Positions 1-9,026 of a DNA stretch of 64,000 nt are shown piece after piece. The notes beneath the pieces were generated by a model, which was not told the origin of the DNA, did not search any database, and was given only the letters and a program-made list of their open reading frames with translations. The stretch's first letter is position 1. Each line of letters starts with the position of its first letter. This stretch comes from Pseudomonadales bacterium. Lineage in GTDB: Bacteria; Pseudomonadota; Gammaproteobacteria; Pseudomonadales; Azotimanducaceae. The stretch lies in NCBI GenBank assembly GCA_023300545.1, contig JALZVT010000007.1:1-64000 (forward strand), in the 5' to 3' direction. A program made the position numbers and the translations under genes.

Positions 1-1053
1 CTGGTGGCGCTCGGAACGGTGGCTGACGTCGTGCCGCTTGATCGTAACAATCGAATTTTGGTGCAGCAGGGGCTCGCGCGCATGCGGGCGGGGCACCTGC
101 GACCCGGGTTGCGCGCCTTGGCGCGGGTGGCCGGCAAAAATTTGTCAGAGTTGGTGTCACAAGATCTGGCGTTTGCACTTGGGCCAAGACTGAACGCGGC
201 TGGTCGTCTCGAAGACATGACGATCGGCATTCGCTGTCTGCTGGCAACGGAAGACGAAGAAGCGTTACGTCTGGCGACTGCGCTGAATGAGCTGAATCAG
301 GCGCGACGTAGTATCGAGCAGGAGATGAGCCAGGAAGCCGAGTTGGCCATTCTTGATCTGCACGATGTGACCGATTCCCAAAAGGGCCTGACTGTCTATC
401 GCGAACATTGGCATCAAGGCGTTGTGGGCATTGTTGCGGGCCGTATGCGGGAACGTTTTTTTCGTCCCGTCATTGCGTTTGCCGAAGCGGGGGCAACCGC
501 TCCCGATGAGCTGAAGGGCTCGGCACGGTCAATTCCCGGGCTGCACGTACGAGATGTACTGGCTGTGATCGATGCTCGCTTCCCCGGACTTATCGTGCGT
601 TTTGGTGGTCACGCTATGGCCGCCGGCTTATCGCTCAAGCGGCGTCACTACGAACGTTTCAGCAAGGCCTTCGACACAGCGGTGGGCGAGCTGGTGAGCG
701 AAGCTGATCTGCGCAATACAGTGATGACTGACGGTGCGTTAGCGGTGGCAGAGGTTGCCCTGAGTAACGCCGAGGTCATCTCTCGCGGCGGGCCTTGGGG
801 GCAGGGCTTTGAAGAGCCGGTGTTTCATGGCGAGTTTGAGCTTGTGTCCCAGAGGGTTGTTGGGGATAACCATCTGAAGATGGTGGTTGGATTGGACGGG
901 CAGCTGTTTGATGCGATTAAATTTCGGCAGTCGCCCCTGCAGTTTGTCGATCAGGAGACCAAGCGGGTGCAGCTGGTGTACCACCTTGCGGTCAACGAAT
1001 GGCGTGAACGGCGTTCGTTGCAGCTTTTAGTCGAGCACTGCCGAGCGGTTTGA
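1..1053 (+). CDS. recJ: Single-stranded-DNA-specific exonuclease RecJ, C-terminal part (5' end outside window)
   Basis: This is the C-terminal 350 residues of the 5'-3' single-stranded DNA exonuclease used in recombination and mismatch repair. The reading frame is open to the first base of the window, so the upstream catalytic DHH motifs are missing only because of the window edge. The DHHA1 signature GGHAMAAG is visible at about 604-627, and an arginine/asparagine-rich segment (GPRLNAAGR) that RecJ proteins share is at about 181-207. The OB-like C-terminal domain follows and the gene ends in TGA. It lies 44 bp upstream of prfB, and recJ-prfB-lysS is a common gammaproteobacterial order. Confidence 0.95.
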   Translation: MVALGTVADVVPLDRNNRILVQQGLARMRAGHLRPGLRALARVAGKNLSELVSQDLAFALGPRLNAAGRLEDMTIGIRCLLATEDEEALRLATALNELNQARRSIEQEMSQEAELAILDLHDVTDSQKGLTVYREHWHQGVVGIVAGRMRERFFRPVIAFAEAGATAPDELKGSARSIPGLHVRDVLAVIDARFPGLIVRFGGHAMAAGLSLKRRHYERFSKAFDTAVGELVSEADLRNTVMTDGALAVAEVALSNAEVISRGGPWGQGFEEPVFHGEFELVSQRVVGDNHLKMVVGLDGQLFDAIKFRQSPLQFVDQETKRVQLVYHLAVNEWRERRSLQLLVEHCRAV

Positions 1054-1097
1054 AGGTAAACTGCAGCGCTTAACGTCAGCAGGAATAGCGTCAGGCC

Positions 1098-2196
1098 ATG
1101 GCGGAGTACACGTCACTTAAGGAATCTTTGAAGCAACTCGGTGAGCGTCACAGTGCGCTTAGGGGGTTCCTTTGACTTCGATAGCCGAAAAGACCGCCTC
1201 GAAGAGGTAGAGCGCGAGCTCGCCGACCCCGACGTCTGGAACGATCAGGCGCGCGCCCAGCAATTGTCCCAAGAGCGTGCCGGGCTTGAGCGCATTGTGA
1301 GCGTATTGACCCTGGTGGGGGACAGTCTTGCCGACACCGCTGAACTGCTCGACATGGCCCACGCTGACAGTGACTCAGGCGCCCTGCAGGATATTGAGTC
1401 GGAAATTACCGACTTTGAGGCAAAAATTGCCGATCTTGAATTCCGTCGCATGTTTCAGGGCGAGCTCGACGCCAACAATGCCTTTGTTGAAATTCAATCT
1501 GGCTCAGGTGGTACCGAGGCGCAGGACTGGGCCGAAATGCTGTTTCGCATGTACGCTCGGTGGGCGGAGAAAAATGGCTTCGCCAGCGAGATTACCGAGC
1601 TGTCACCGGCCGAGGTGGCTGGCATCAAGGGCGGCACGATTCACATCAAAGGCGAATACGCTTACGGCTGGTTGCGCACTGAGACGGGTGTGCACCGCTT
1701 GGTGCGTAAATCCCCGTTTGATTCAGGCAACCGTCGTCACACCAGTTTTGCGTCGGTGTTTATATCAGCCGAAATCGACGATGACATTGAAATCGACATC
1801 AACCCGTCAGATGTTCGCGTCGACACTTACCGAGCAAGCGGAGCGGGTGGTCAACACGTTAACCGCACCGATTCGGCGGTTCGTCTGACGCACCTGCCTA
1901 GCAATACCGTTGTGCAGTGCCAAAGCGAGCGATCTCAACACCAAAACAAAGACAACGCCTACAAGCAGTTGCGGGCCAAACTCTATGAGCTTGCACTGTT
2001 TGAAAAGCGCGCTGAGCAGCAAGCCATCGAAGATAATAAAGCGGACATTGGCTGGGGCAGCCAGATTCGTTCGTATGTGCTCGACCAGTCACGTGTGAAA
2101 GACTTGCGCACCGGGGTTGAACGCAGTGATCCGAACAGTGTGCTCGACGGCGATCTCACTGATTTTATTGAGGCTAGCCTAAAGGCTGGTTTGTAA
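1098..2196 (+). CDS. prfB: Peptide chain release factor 2 (programmed +1 frameshift)
   Basis: RF2 reads UGA and UAA stop codons and triggers peptide release. Translation starts at ATG 1098, runs 25 codons to an in-frame TGA at 1173-1175, and must shift +1 at CTT (1170-1172) to continue in the frame that ends at 2196. The joined product is 365 residues, the same length as E. coli RF2. The stop-codon recognition tripeptide SPF falls at residues 205-207 and the peptidyl-hydrolysis motif GGQ at 250-252, both at the E. coli positions. Automated calling would start this gene at GTG 1141, which is wrong because that start loses the first 14 residues and replaces the next 11. lysS follows after 43 bp. 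Confidence 0.97.
1161..1176 (+). promoter_or_regulatory. Programmed +1 frameshift site of prfB
   Basis: The site reads AGGGGG TTC CTT TGA C. It has an internal Shine-Dalgarno-like AGGGGG, a three-base spacer, the slippery CTT codon, and an in-frame TGA followed by C. It matches the E. coli site except that the spacer codon is TTC instead of TAT. The weak TGAC stop context lets low RF2 levels favour slippage, giving autoregulation of RF2. Confidence 0.96.
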
Positions 2197-2239
2197 TTCC
2201 ACCCATCTGTAATTCCACCAAAGAGAAGCTAACCGCACC

Positions 2240-3778
2240 ATGAACGACACCACCGGCAGCAGCGCGCATCCTGACAATGCAGCAGACGATGAAAACCAGA
2301 TTGTGGCAGGTCGGCGCGAGAAACTGGCTACGTTGCAAGACTCGGGTTATCTCTATCCCAACGCATTCCGCCGTTCGCATGTGGCCGCCGCGCTGCACAG
2401 CGAGTTTGCGGACATAGATAAGCCAGAACTCGAAGAGCGTCAGATTCCGACACAGGTTGCCGGGCGCATCATGCTGCGTCGTGTGATGGGGAAGTCGAGC
2501 TTCTTCACCCTTGCGGATGTGAGCGGGCGAATCCAGTGCCTGATCAACATTCAGGGTGTTGGTGAGGCGCATTATGAAGAGTTTAAGAAGCTTTGGGACA
2601 TTGGCGATATTGTGGGTGTATCTGGCGTACTGATGCGCACCAACAAAGGTGAGCTGACTGTAGAGGCCAAGGAAGTCCAGCTGCTCACCAAAAGCCTGCG
2701 GCCATTGCCCGAGAAGTTTCACGGCTTGACCGATATGGAAACCCGGTATCGACAACGCTACGTCGACCTGATCATGAACGAAGAGTCGCGCATGGTGTTT
2801 GTGTTGCGTTCGCGAATTGTGCAGGCGATGCGCGAGTTCTTTCTGGCACGAGACTACATGGAAGTAGAGACGCCGATGATGCATCCGGTTGCCGGCGGAG
2901 CGACAGCCAGACCCTTTGTGACCCATCACAGTGCGCTGGACATGGATCTGTATCTGCGGGTTGCACCTGAGCTGTATCTGAAGCGACTGGTGGTTGGCGG
3001 TTTTGAGCGGGTGTTCGAGATAAACCGTAACTTTCGTAACGAAGGTCTGTCGACGCGCCACAATCCCGAGTTTACCTCGGTGGAGTTCTATCAGGCCTAC
3101 GCTGACTATAACGACCTCATTGCAATGACTGAAGAAATGTTTCGGCACATCTGTGAAACCGTGCTGAGCAGAACGGAAGTTGAGCTAGAGACCGGTGAGC
3201 TGGTCGATTTTGCGCAACCATTCAAACGTTTGACGATGGCGGAGTCGATTGTTCAACGCAGTGGTCTTTCTGTTGAGGATCTACAAAACCCAGATCGAAT
3301 GCGTGAGTTTCTGCTTGCCAATAAAGTGAAAGCAGATGATTCCTGGGGCGTTGGCAAGCTGCAAATGGAAGTGTTTGAAGCGGTGGTGGAAGACAGTTTG
3401 ATCGAGCCCACCTTTATCACAGCGTATCCGGCAGAGGTTTCACCTCTCGCCCGCCGAAATGACGTGGACCCTTTTGTGACAGATCGGTTTGAGCTGTTTA
3501 TTGGCGGACGGGAAATTGCCAATGGCTTTTCCGAGTTAAACGACGCTGCTGACCAGGCGGCGCGTTTTCGAGCACAGGTTGACGCCAAAGACGGTGGCGA
3601 TCTTGAGGCGATGCATTACGACGCAGATTATATTGCGGCGCTCGAGTATGGCTTGCCGCCAACGGCTGGGGAGGGCATTGGTGTCGATCGGTTGGTGATG
3701 CTGCTCACAGGCAGCCCATCCATTCGCGACGTGCTGCTGTTTCCGCACATGCGTCACGCACCGGGCACTGCTGAGTAA
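2240..3778 (+). CDS. lysS: Lysyl-tRNA synthetase, class II
   Basis: It charges tRNA-Lys with lysine. The 512 residues compare with about 505 in E. coli. An N-terminal OB-fold anticodon-binding domain (roughly residues 75-165) precedes the class II catalytic domain. Motif 2 is the segment beginning [14 protein letters not shown], and motif 3 is [11 protein letters not shown] near the C terminus, followed by the family ending [12 protein letters not shown]. The first 25 residues are acidic and variable, as in relatives. It sits directly after prfB, the classical arrangement, and ung starts 17 bp after its stop. Confidence 0.97.
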   Translation: MNDTTGSSAHPDNAADDENQIVAGRREKLATLQDSGYLYPNAFRRSHVAAALHSEFADIDKPELEERQIPTQVAGRIMLRRVMGKSSFFTLADVSGRIQCLINIQGVGEAHYEEFKKLWDIGDIVGVSGVLMRTNKGELTVEAKEVQLLTKSLRPLPEKFHGLTDMETRYRQRYVDLIMNEESRMVFVLRSRIVQAMREFFLARDYMEVETPMMHPVAGGATARPFVTHHSALDMDLYLRVAPELYLKRLVVGGFERVFEINRNFRNEGLSTRHNPEFTSVEFYQAYADYNDLIAMTEEMFRHICETVLSRTEVELETGELVDFAQPFKRLTMAESIVQRSGLSVEDLQNPDRMREFLLANKVKADDSWGVGKLQMEVFEAVVEDSLIEPTFITAYPAEVSPLARRNDVDPFVTDRFELFIGGREIANGFSELNDAADQAARFRAQVDAKDGGDLEAMHYDADYIAALEYGLPPTAGEGIGVDRLVMLLTGSPSIRDVLLFPHMRHAPGTAE

Positions 3779-3795
3779 CCAGAGATTAGAAGCTG

Positions 3796-4515
3796 ATGCC
3801 CAATAGCAAAGCGCAAATGCATGAGAGCTGGCTAGCCGAATTGGGCGAGCAGTTTGAGGCGTCATACATGCGCAAATTACGGGAATTTTTGGCGGCACAG
3901 AAACGCGCGGGAAAGGTGATCTTTCCTGCTGGCGACAGCATGTTTGCAGCGTTTAACAGCACGCAGTTTGCTCAGGTGAAGGTCGTTATCATTGGTCAGG
4001 ACCCTTACCACGGACCTGGGCAGGCTCATGGGCTGTCCTTTTCGGTTCCTCCGGGTGTGCCACTGCCGCCATCCCTCACCAATATATACCAAGAAATTAA
4101 TGACGATCTAGCCGCTGATGCTGGAACTGACAGCGTTCGGCGTAGCGCCACCTCCGGCGATCTCACAGCATGGGCCAATCAAGGTGTGCTGCTGCTGAAT
4201 TCGGTGTTAACGGTTGAGCAGAGCCGCGCTGGCTCCCATCAGGGTAAAGGCTGGGAGACCTTTACGGACGCGGTTGTTGCCGCCCTCAACGCCGAGCGCG
4301 AGAATATTGTGTTTTTGCTGTGGGGAGCCTATGCACAGAAAAAGGGCGCGATTGTGGATGAGAGCCGACATTGTGTGTTGCGCGCTCCGCATCCCAGTCC
4401 ACTAGCGGCCTATCGCGGTTTTTTTGGCTGTCGCCATTTCAGCCAGACCAACAGCTATCTGCAAACTAAGGGACTTGAGCCAATCGATTGGTTGAAGCCG
4501 CAACAGCAAAAGTAA
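3796..4515 (+). CDS. ung: Uracil-DNA glycosylase, family 1
   Basis: It removes uracil from DNA as the first step of base-excision repair. The catalytic water-activating motif GQDPYHGPGQ is present with Asp at residue 69. The DNA-intercalation motif HPSPLAAYRGFFG has its His at residue 199, with Tyr at the position that is more often His. The uracil-binding segment LLLNSVLTVE is at about 132-141. At 239 residues it is slightly longer than E. coli Ung (229). No missing catalytic residue was found. The gene follows lysS closely and may be read from the same transcript. Confidence 0.96.
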   Translation: MPNSKAQMHESWLAELGEQFEASYMRKLREFLAAQKRAGKVIFPAGDSMFAAFNSTQFAQVKVVIIGQDPYHGPGQAHGLSFSVPPGVPLPPSLTNIYQEINDDLAADAGTDSVRRSATSGDLTAWANQGVLLLNSVLTVEQSRAGSHQGKGWETFTDAVVAALNAERENIVFLLWGAYAQKKGAIVDESRHCVLRAPHPSPLAAYRGFFGCRHFSQTNSYLQTKGLEPIDWLKPQQQK

Positions 4516-4557
4516 TTAAGACGGTTATTGAGAGACAACTTAAGAGAGGAAGTAACT

Positions 4558-5370
4558 ATGGACAACTCTGGGCAAAAAACAGCAATTGAATCGGGAACAG
4601 ACAAACTGTTAGTCGAGCAGCGGGGTAACACGCTGCTCCTGACAATAAACACCCCGCCAGCAAACACCTGGGATGAGGACAATCTGTCTGCGCTCGCAAA
4701 GGTTGTAGAGCAGGCTGAAGCCGACCGCGACATCTATGCGATGGTTGTGACGGGTAGCGGTGAGAAGTTCTTTTCCGCTGGAGCAGATCTAAATCTGTTT
4801 GCATCCGGTGACAAAGGTATTGCCGGCGATATGTCGAAGAACTTTGGTCAGGCGTTCGAAGCGCTTGCCGGTTTCCGTGGCGTGACAATTGCCGCGGTCA
4901 ACGGCTTTGCGATGGGTGGGGGGCTTGAGTGTGCTATGGCTTGTGATATTCGCATTGCCGAAGAACAGGCGCAGCTTGCACTGCCGGAAGCAACGGTTGG
5001 TTTGCTGCCCTGCGGTGGCGGTACACAGAATCTGTCGTGGTTGGTTGGCGAAGGCTGGGCCAAGCGCATGATTTTGTGCGGCGAGCGTATTGGCGCGCAG
5101 AAAGGCTGTGAAATTGGTTTGGTTGAAGAGGTTGTTGGCAAAGGTGAAGCGTTGGATGCCGCGCTTGCGCTGGCCGCTAAGGTGGGTAAGCAAAGCCCGC
5201 CAGCCGTGGCCAGTTGCAAAGCGCTTATTCAGCACGCGCGGAATGGCAATATCTCTAGCGCGTACACCCAAGAGCGCGCCGCATTTGTTGATCTGTTTGA
5301 TACCAAAGACCAAAAAGAAGGCGTGTCTGCGTTTCTCGAGAAGCGTCGTGCAGAGTGGGTTAACGGATGA
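4558..5370 (+). CDS. Enoyl-CoA hydratase/isomerase family protein (probable methacrylyl-CoA hydratase)
   Basis: This is a crotonase-fold acyl-CoA enzyme of 270 residues. ATG 4558 is chosen over the upstream in-frame TTG 4528 because a good ribosome-binding site (AGAGAGGA, 4543-4550) precedes it at 7 bp. Both hydratase glutamates are present, Glu124 in GGLECAM and Glu144 in LPEATVG, and the oxyanion-hole glycines SAGADL and MGGG are seen. That supports a true hydratase. Its start-stop overlap with a 3-hydroxyisobutyryl-CoA hydrolase and the nearby mmsB suggest it hydrates methacrylyl-CoA in valine breakdown; that substrate is inferred from context only. Confidence 0.85.
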   Translation: MDNSGQKTAIESGTDKLLVEQRGNTLLLTINTPPANTWDEDNLSALAKVVEQAEADRDIYAMVVTGSGEKFFSAGADLNLFASGDKGIAGDMSKNFGQAFEALAGFRGVTIAAVNGFAMGGGLECAMACDIRIAEEQAQLALPEATVGLLPCGGGTQNLSWLVGEGWAKRMILCGERIGAQKGCEIGLVEEVVGKGEALDAALALAAKVGKQSPPAVASCKALIQHARNGNISSAYTQERAAFVDLFDTKDQKEGVSAFLEKRRAEWVNG

Positions 5371-6482
5371 GCGACTGCGTATTATTTGAGACTCTGCCGG
5401 CAGCAAACGCGGTGACTCAAGGGGCAGTGGTTGGCGTTGCGACGCTTAACTCGCCTGGCACGTTGAATTCGTTAACCCTCGATATGATCAATCTGCTGAG
5501 TCCCCGACTTGACGAATGGCGGGATGACGCAAAAGTGGTCTGTGTGGTTATTCGTGGCAGTGGCGATCGTGCGTTTTGCGCCGGCGGTGACATTCAGGCG
5601 TTGCAGCAAGCGATTAATGAAAATCAGGCGGCAGGCACGATCGTCAACAACTACCCCGAAACGTTTTTCGAGCGCGAGTATCGTCTCGACTATGCGCTGC
5701 ACTGCTATCCGAAGCCGGTAGTGGTGCTCGGTGGGGGCGTTGTTATGGGCGGTGGACTGGGTATTTTTGCGGGTGGCAACATTCGTGTCGTTACCCCAAA
5801 AAGCCGCATTGCCTTGCCGGAGATTACCATCGGGTTGTTTCCCGATGCTGGCGCCAGCTGGTTGCTAGGGCAACTGCCGTCCGGACAGGCCGCGTTTCTG
5901 GGCTTAACCGGGTCACATCTTAACGGCGCGGATGCGCTGGCCTGTGGTTTGGGTACGCACGCATCGTCTATTGAGACGTTGCATGACCTTCCCGGTGTTC
6001 TGGCGGAGGTTGCATGGAGTGCTGAGGCGCCAGCGCATCAAGCCCAGGCGGCAGATGCGGTGCAAGGCGCTGCGGGCGACGTAGAACTGCCTGATGCCCA
6101 GTTGCTGCGTGTCACCAAAGATATTTCTTTGGGTACAGGGCTTGAGCCAATGGCTGCGTTGCGTGCCCAGGCGGGTGCCAGTGACTGGATCGACAAAGGT
6201 TTGAAAACGATGGAGGCGGGTTGTCCGACGTCACTCGCGGTGGTTTGTGAGCAGTTGCGTCGAGTACGTAGCATGAACTTGCGCGAGTGTTTTCAGCTGG
6301 AAATGATTGTAGCGGCACAGTGTGCAAGGCACGATGATTTTGCCGAAGGCGTACGCGCGTTGTTGGTTGATAAAGACAACAATCCGCAGTGGGCGTATAG
6401 CTCGCTCGAAGCTATTCCGCAGTCACATGTGGACGCACATTTCACCGCGCCGTGGTCGGTTAATCCGCTCAATGATATTTAA
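5367..6482 (+). CDS. 3-hydroxyisobutyryl-CoA hydrolase-like protein
   Basis: This second crotonase-superfamily protein has 371 residues. Its ATG overlaps the stop of the upstream hydratase (ATGA), so the two are probably translationally coupled. Features of the hydrolase subgroup are FCAGGDI at 70-76, the MGGGLGIF segment near 127-134, and PEITIGLFPDAG, which supplies the Glu152 and Asp160 pair expected for thioester hydrolysis. The C-terminal RALLVDKDNNPQW is also characteristic of the HIBCH group. It would release 3-hydroxyisobutyrate from its CoA ester, the substrate for the dehydrogenase that follows. The subgroup call is confident; the exact substrate is inferred. Confidence 0.85.
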   Translation: MSDCVLFETLPAANAVTQGAVVGVATLNSPGTLNSLTLDMINLLSPRLDEWRDDAKVVCVVIRGSGDRAFCAGGDIQALQQAINENQAAGTIVNNYPETFFEREYRLDYALHCYPKPVVVLGGGVVMGGGLGIFAGGNIRVVTPKSRIALPEITIGLFPDAGASWLLGQLPSGQAAFLGLTGSHLNGADALACGLGTHASSIETLHDLPGVLAEVAWSAEAPAHQAQAADAVQGAAGDVELPDAQLLRVTKDISLGTGLEPMAALRAQAGASDWIDKGLKTMEAGCPTSLAVVCEQLRRVRSMNLRECFQLEMIVAAQCARHDDFAEGVRALLVDKDNNPQWAYSSLEAIPQSHVDAHFTAPWSVNPLNDI

Positions 6483-6527
6483 GCGATCTAGAAAAACACC
6501 TTACGTAATACTCCGGGGGAGAAAATA

Positions 6528-7436
6528 ATGAGTCGAGTAGGTTTTGTAGGATTGGGCAACATGGGCGGGCCGATGGCGGCAAATCTCGCCAAGGCTGGCC
6601 ATGCGGTGGATGTATTTGATTTGATGCCTGCGGCATTGGCGAAAGCGGAGGCAGCCGGTTGTGCCAGCGCGGGCTCAGCCGTAAATGCGCTAGCAAATGC
6701 AGAGGTCTTCTTTTCGATGTTGCCGGCTGGCCGTCATGTTGCGGGTCTGTATCTTGGTTCTGATGGTCAAGATGGCTTGCTGGCCCAGGTGCCAGATGGT
6801 GCGATTCTGGTAGATTGCAGCACTATTGATCCGGCGACGGCAAAACGCGTTGCTGCAGCAGCGGCAGAGCGCGGTATAGCAATGTTGGACGCCCCCGTTT
6901 CCGGTGGTACGGCTGGAGCTGAAAACGGCACTCTGACCTTTATGGTGGGTGGTGCAAGCGAAACGCTTGAAGCCGTGCGGCCGTTGTTTGATGCCATGGG
7001 TGCCAACCTGTTCCACGCCGGCGATGCCGGTGCTGGGCAGACGGCCAAGGTGTGCAACAACATGCTGCTCGCCGTACATATGGCCGGTACCGCTGAAGCC
7101 TTGGCGTTAGGCGTTAGCCAAGGGCTCGATCCAGCCGCCCTGTCTGAAATTATGCGGCAATCGTCGGGTGGCAACTGGTCGCTAGAAGTCTACAACCCTT
7201 ACCCGGGTGTGATGGAGGGTGTGCCCGCCAGTCGCGAGTATCAGGGTGGCTTTCTGGTCGATCTGATGACCAAAGATTTGGGGCTTGCGATGGACACTGC
7301 TGAATCGAGTGGTGCGCCTGTGCCTATGGGCGGTCTAGCGCGCAATCTGTATCGCATGCACGCCGCGCAGAATAATGCCGGTCAGCTCGACTTCTCATCG
7401 ATTCAGCAATTGTTTGAGCCAAAAAGCTCGACCTGA
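6528..7436 (+). CDS. mmsB: 3-hydroxyisobutyrate dehydrogenase
   Basis: It oxidises 3-hydroxyisobutyrate to methylmalonate semialdehyde in valine catabolism. The 302 residues show the N-terminal nucleotide-binding loop GFVGLGNMGGPMA (5-17), the substrate-binding motif DAPVSGGTAGA (121-131), and the catalytic lysine Lys174 in GQTAKVCNNM. A GGGGGA-type ribosome-binding site lies about 7 bp before the ATG. With the two upstream genes it makes three consecutive steps of the pathway. The semialdehyde dehydrogenase (mmsA) and acyl-CoA dehydrogenase that accompany them in Pseudomonas are not in this window. A glyoxylate/tartronate semialdehyde reductase role is a less likely alternative. Confidence 0.88.
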   Translation: MSRVGFVGLGNMGGPMAANLAKAGHAVDVFDLMPAALAKAEAAGCASAGSAVNALANAEVFFSMLPAGRHVAGLYLGSDGQDGLLAQVPDGAILVDCSTIDPATAKRVAAAAAERGIAMLDAPVSGGTAGAENGTLTFMVGGASETLEAVRPLFDAMGANLFHAGDAGAGQTAKVCNNMLLAVHMAGTAEALALGVSQGLDPAALSEIMRQSSGGNWSLEVYNPYPGVMEGVPASREYQGGFLVDLMTKDLGLAMDTAESSGAPVPMGGLARNLYRMHAAQNNAGQLDFSSIQQLFEPKSST

Positions 7437-7442
7437 TTCGGG

Positions 7443-8258
7443 TCAGGCCAATTGGACCGGGGTGCCTGCGACGTTCCAGCGCATCCCGGCAAGCTCATCC
7501 ACCGCCGTGACGATGAGGGCCTGCTGTGAGGAGGCGTTGATGACTATGGCAACGCGTTTACCGTTGTCATCATCAAGGCTGGCGCCGGCAGGAATCGCCT
7601 GCTCCGCGCTAAACTCGATGTGGCGCAGACGTCGTTTCACTTCGCCCCGGTGCTGGGCGCGGGCAACGACTTCCTGGCCCAGGTAACAGCCTTTGTCGAA
7701 AGACACGGCCCCGAGGTCGGTGAGGCCAAGCATCTGCGGTAGCAGGGTGGCGCTGGTTGCTGTCGTGATTAGCACTTCACGCTGGCTGATCGTGTGGTCG
7801 AGCCAAGCGAGGCTAAGGTCTTGTTGTTCCGCGCTATCCGCTGGGGCCGTAAAACCCGTGCTGCGCAGGGTTTTCCCTGCACCGAGGTTAATGTCCTCTT
7901 GAGTCGATTCAGCCAGAGCGACTTCGGGGGCAAACGGGGCAACGCTGAGATTAGTCTTGGCAAAATTCAGGTACATCTTCAGAAATTCGGCAACGGCCTG
8001 AGTGAGCTCGACACTGATGAGCATTTGCACGTTGGTGGCGTTGCCCCAGACCCAACCGTTGGCGACTACACGGCCTTTGAGGTTGGTAAACGCGCCAGGC
8101 TGGGCCTGCTGGTCTGTCAGCTTGGTGGTATCGCAGGTTAAATAACCCTGCAGAAAATTAGCCGCATCTGGGCCGGCAAACTGCACCACCCGGTGACTGC
8201 TCAACCGCCCGCAGGTTCTAGGGCTGCTTGGGTCGCTGTTTGGGGGACTACTGCTCAT
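7443..8258 (-). CDS. ygfZ: Folate-binding Fe-S cluster protein YgfZ
   Basis: This tetrahydrofolate-dependent protein is needed for maintenance of certain Fe-S enzymes. The family signature KGCYLGQE is intact with Cys191, followed by the conserved VVARAQHRGEVKRRL. At 271 residues it is shorter than E. coli YgfZ (326), mainly in the middle, as in many non-enteric members. It converges on mmsB with only a few bases between stops and is divergent from sdhE. In many gammaproteobacteria ygfZ and sdhE (ygfY) are neighbours, which supports both calls. Confidence 0.9.
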   Translation of the reverse strand: MSSSPPNSDPSSPRTCGRLSSHRVVQFAGPDAANFLQGYLTCDTTKLTDQQAQPGAFTNLKGRVVANGWVWGNATNVQMLISVELTQAVAEFLKMYLNFAKTNLSVAPFAPEVALAESTQEDINLGAGKTLRSTGFTAPADSAEQQDLSLAWLDHTISQREVLITTATSATLLPQMLGLTDLGAVSFDKGCYLGQEVVARAQHRGEVKRRLRHIEFSAEQAIPAGASLDDDNGKRVAIVINASSQQALIVTAVDELAGMRWNVAGTPVQLA

Positions 8259-8346
8259 CAGCTGTGCTCGACAGGGTAACTACTCGCACAAGTTTACCTG
8301 CCAGTTGGCCTGCCACCTAGCCGCTTCGGACAGGTAGAATAGGTGG

Positions 8347-8613
8347 ATGGATGCAGTCATAAAAAACAAAGCTTACTGGCGCTCGCGACGGGGTATGCAA
8401 GAACTCGACAGATTGCTCATTCCCTTTGTGGAAGAGCACTTGCAGACGTTGCCCGAACCGTTGCAGCACTGTTACATCGAGTTTATCGACCGCGAAGACT
8501 GGGAGCTGTTCGATTGGCTGCAGGGGCGGGAGGTGCCGGCTGATGCGCAAATGCGTGATCTGGTTGAGCGTATTCTCGCCGCTGCGGCAAAAACGGGGCC
8601 CTCTACCGCCTGA
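8347..8613 (+). CDS. sdhE: FAD assembly factor SdhE
   Basis: This small protein of 88 residues promotes covalent flavinylation of succinate dehydrogenase SdhA. The diagnostic RGxxE motif is present (Arg15-Gly16...Glu19), with the family core around LPHCYIEFIDREDWELFDWL-like residues further on. A TAGAAT box at 8335-8340 lies 6 bp before the ATG, and the only purine-rich stretch (AGGTGG) abuts the ATG, so transcription may begin at or very near the start codon. A ygfX-like gene follows, the same pairing as in enterics. Confidence 0.9.
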   Translation: MDAVIKNKAYWRSRRGMQELDRLLIPFVEEHLQTLPEPLQHCYIEFIDREDWELFDWLQGREVPADAQMRDLVERILAAAAKTGPSTA

Positions 8614-8639
8614 AGGCACTCTCGCTGGTCGCAGCAGCG

Positions 8640-8981
8640 GTGATTCCGCCCGTTGTTTTTGGGTTTCGGTGTGGCGCTGGCCGGCGCTGGGCGTGGTGTT
8701 TGTGGGGGGCAGTGGCCTTGGCAATGGCACTACTCGGAGACGGCCCCGGACTCATTGTTGGGCTAGTGCTGCTCGGGGTTCGCTACCGCACCCAACCGCC
8801 GCGCTATGGGGCCTTGGTCTATTTTCCTGTTTCGACCCCACTCAGGCCACAAACCCCCTGTTTGTGGCTGGATCCCCAACGAGTTGTGCTCGGTGCGCCT
8901 TATCGAGTTGTTTATCATGACGAACTGCGGCCGGCAGACTTTGCCCGGCTAAGGCGCCTGTGTCGGGGCTTGCCTCTGTGA
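8640..8981 (+). CDS. YgfX-like inner-membrane protein
   Basis: This is a 113-residue protein with a GTG start. It has one or two hydrophobic segments near the N terminus (about residues 18-46), then a basic soluble tail. The ending, DELRPADFARLRRLC, resembles the acidic-then-arginine C-terminal motif of YgfX (also called CptA). The pairing with sdhE matches the ygfY-ygfX operon of E. coli, where YgfX has been described as a toxin acting on cell-shape proteins; that function cannot be read from this sequence. The start is uncertain because the frame stays open upstream without a better start codon. Confidence 0.6.
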   Translation: MIPPVVFGFRCGAGRRWAWCLWGAVALAMALLGDGPGLIVGLVLLGVRYRTQPPRYGALVYFPVSTPLRPQTPCLWLDPQRVVLGAPYRVVYHDELRPADFARLRRLCRGLPL

Positions 8982-9026
8982 GTACCAGAAATGAGTACCA
9001 GAAGTGAGCCCCGAATTCCTCAGCAA

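Noticed and set aside
2174-3148. A 324-codon minus-strand open frame inside lysS
   Set aside because: It lies wholly opposite conserved lysS sequence, has no ribosome-binding site, and its translation is His/Gln-rich with no recognisable domain.
7430-7465. Third copy of the GGGTCAG hairpin between mmsB and ygfZ
   Set aside because: CCTGA-TTCGGG-TCAGG has only a 5-bp stem and does not share the repeat's loop; treated as chance or at most a weak bidirectional terminator.
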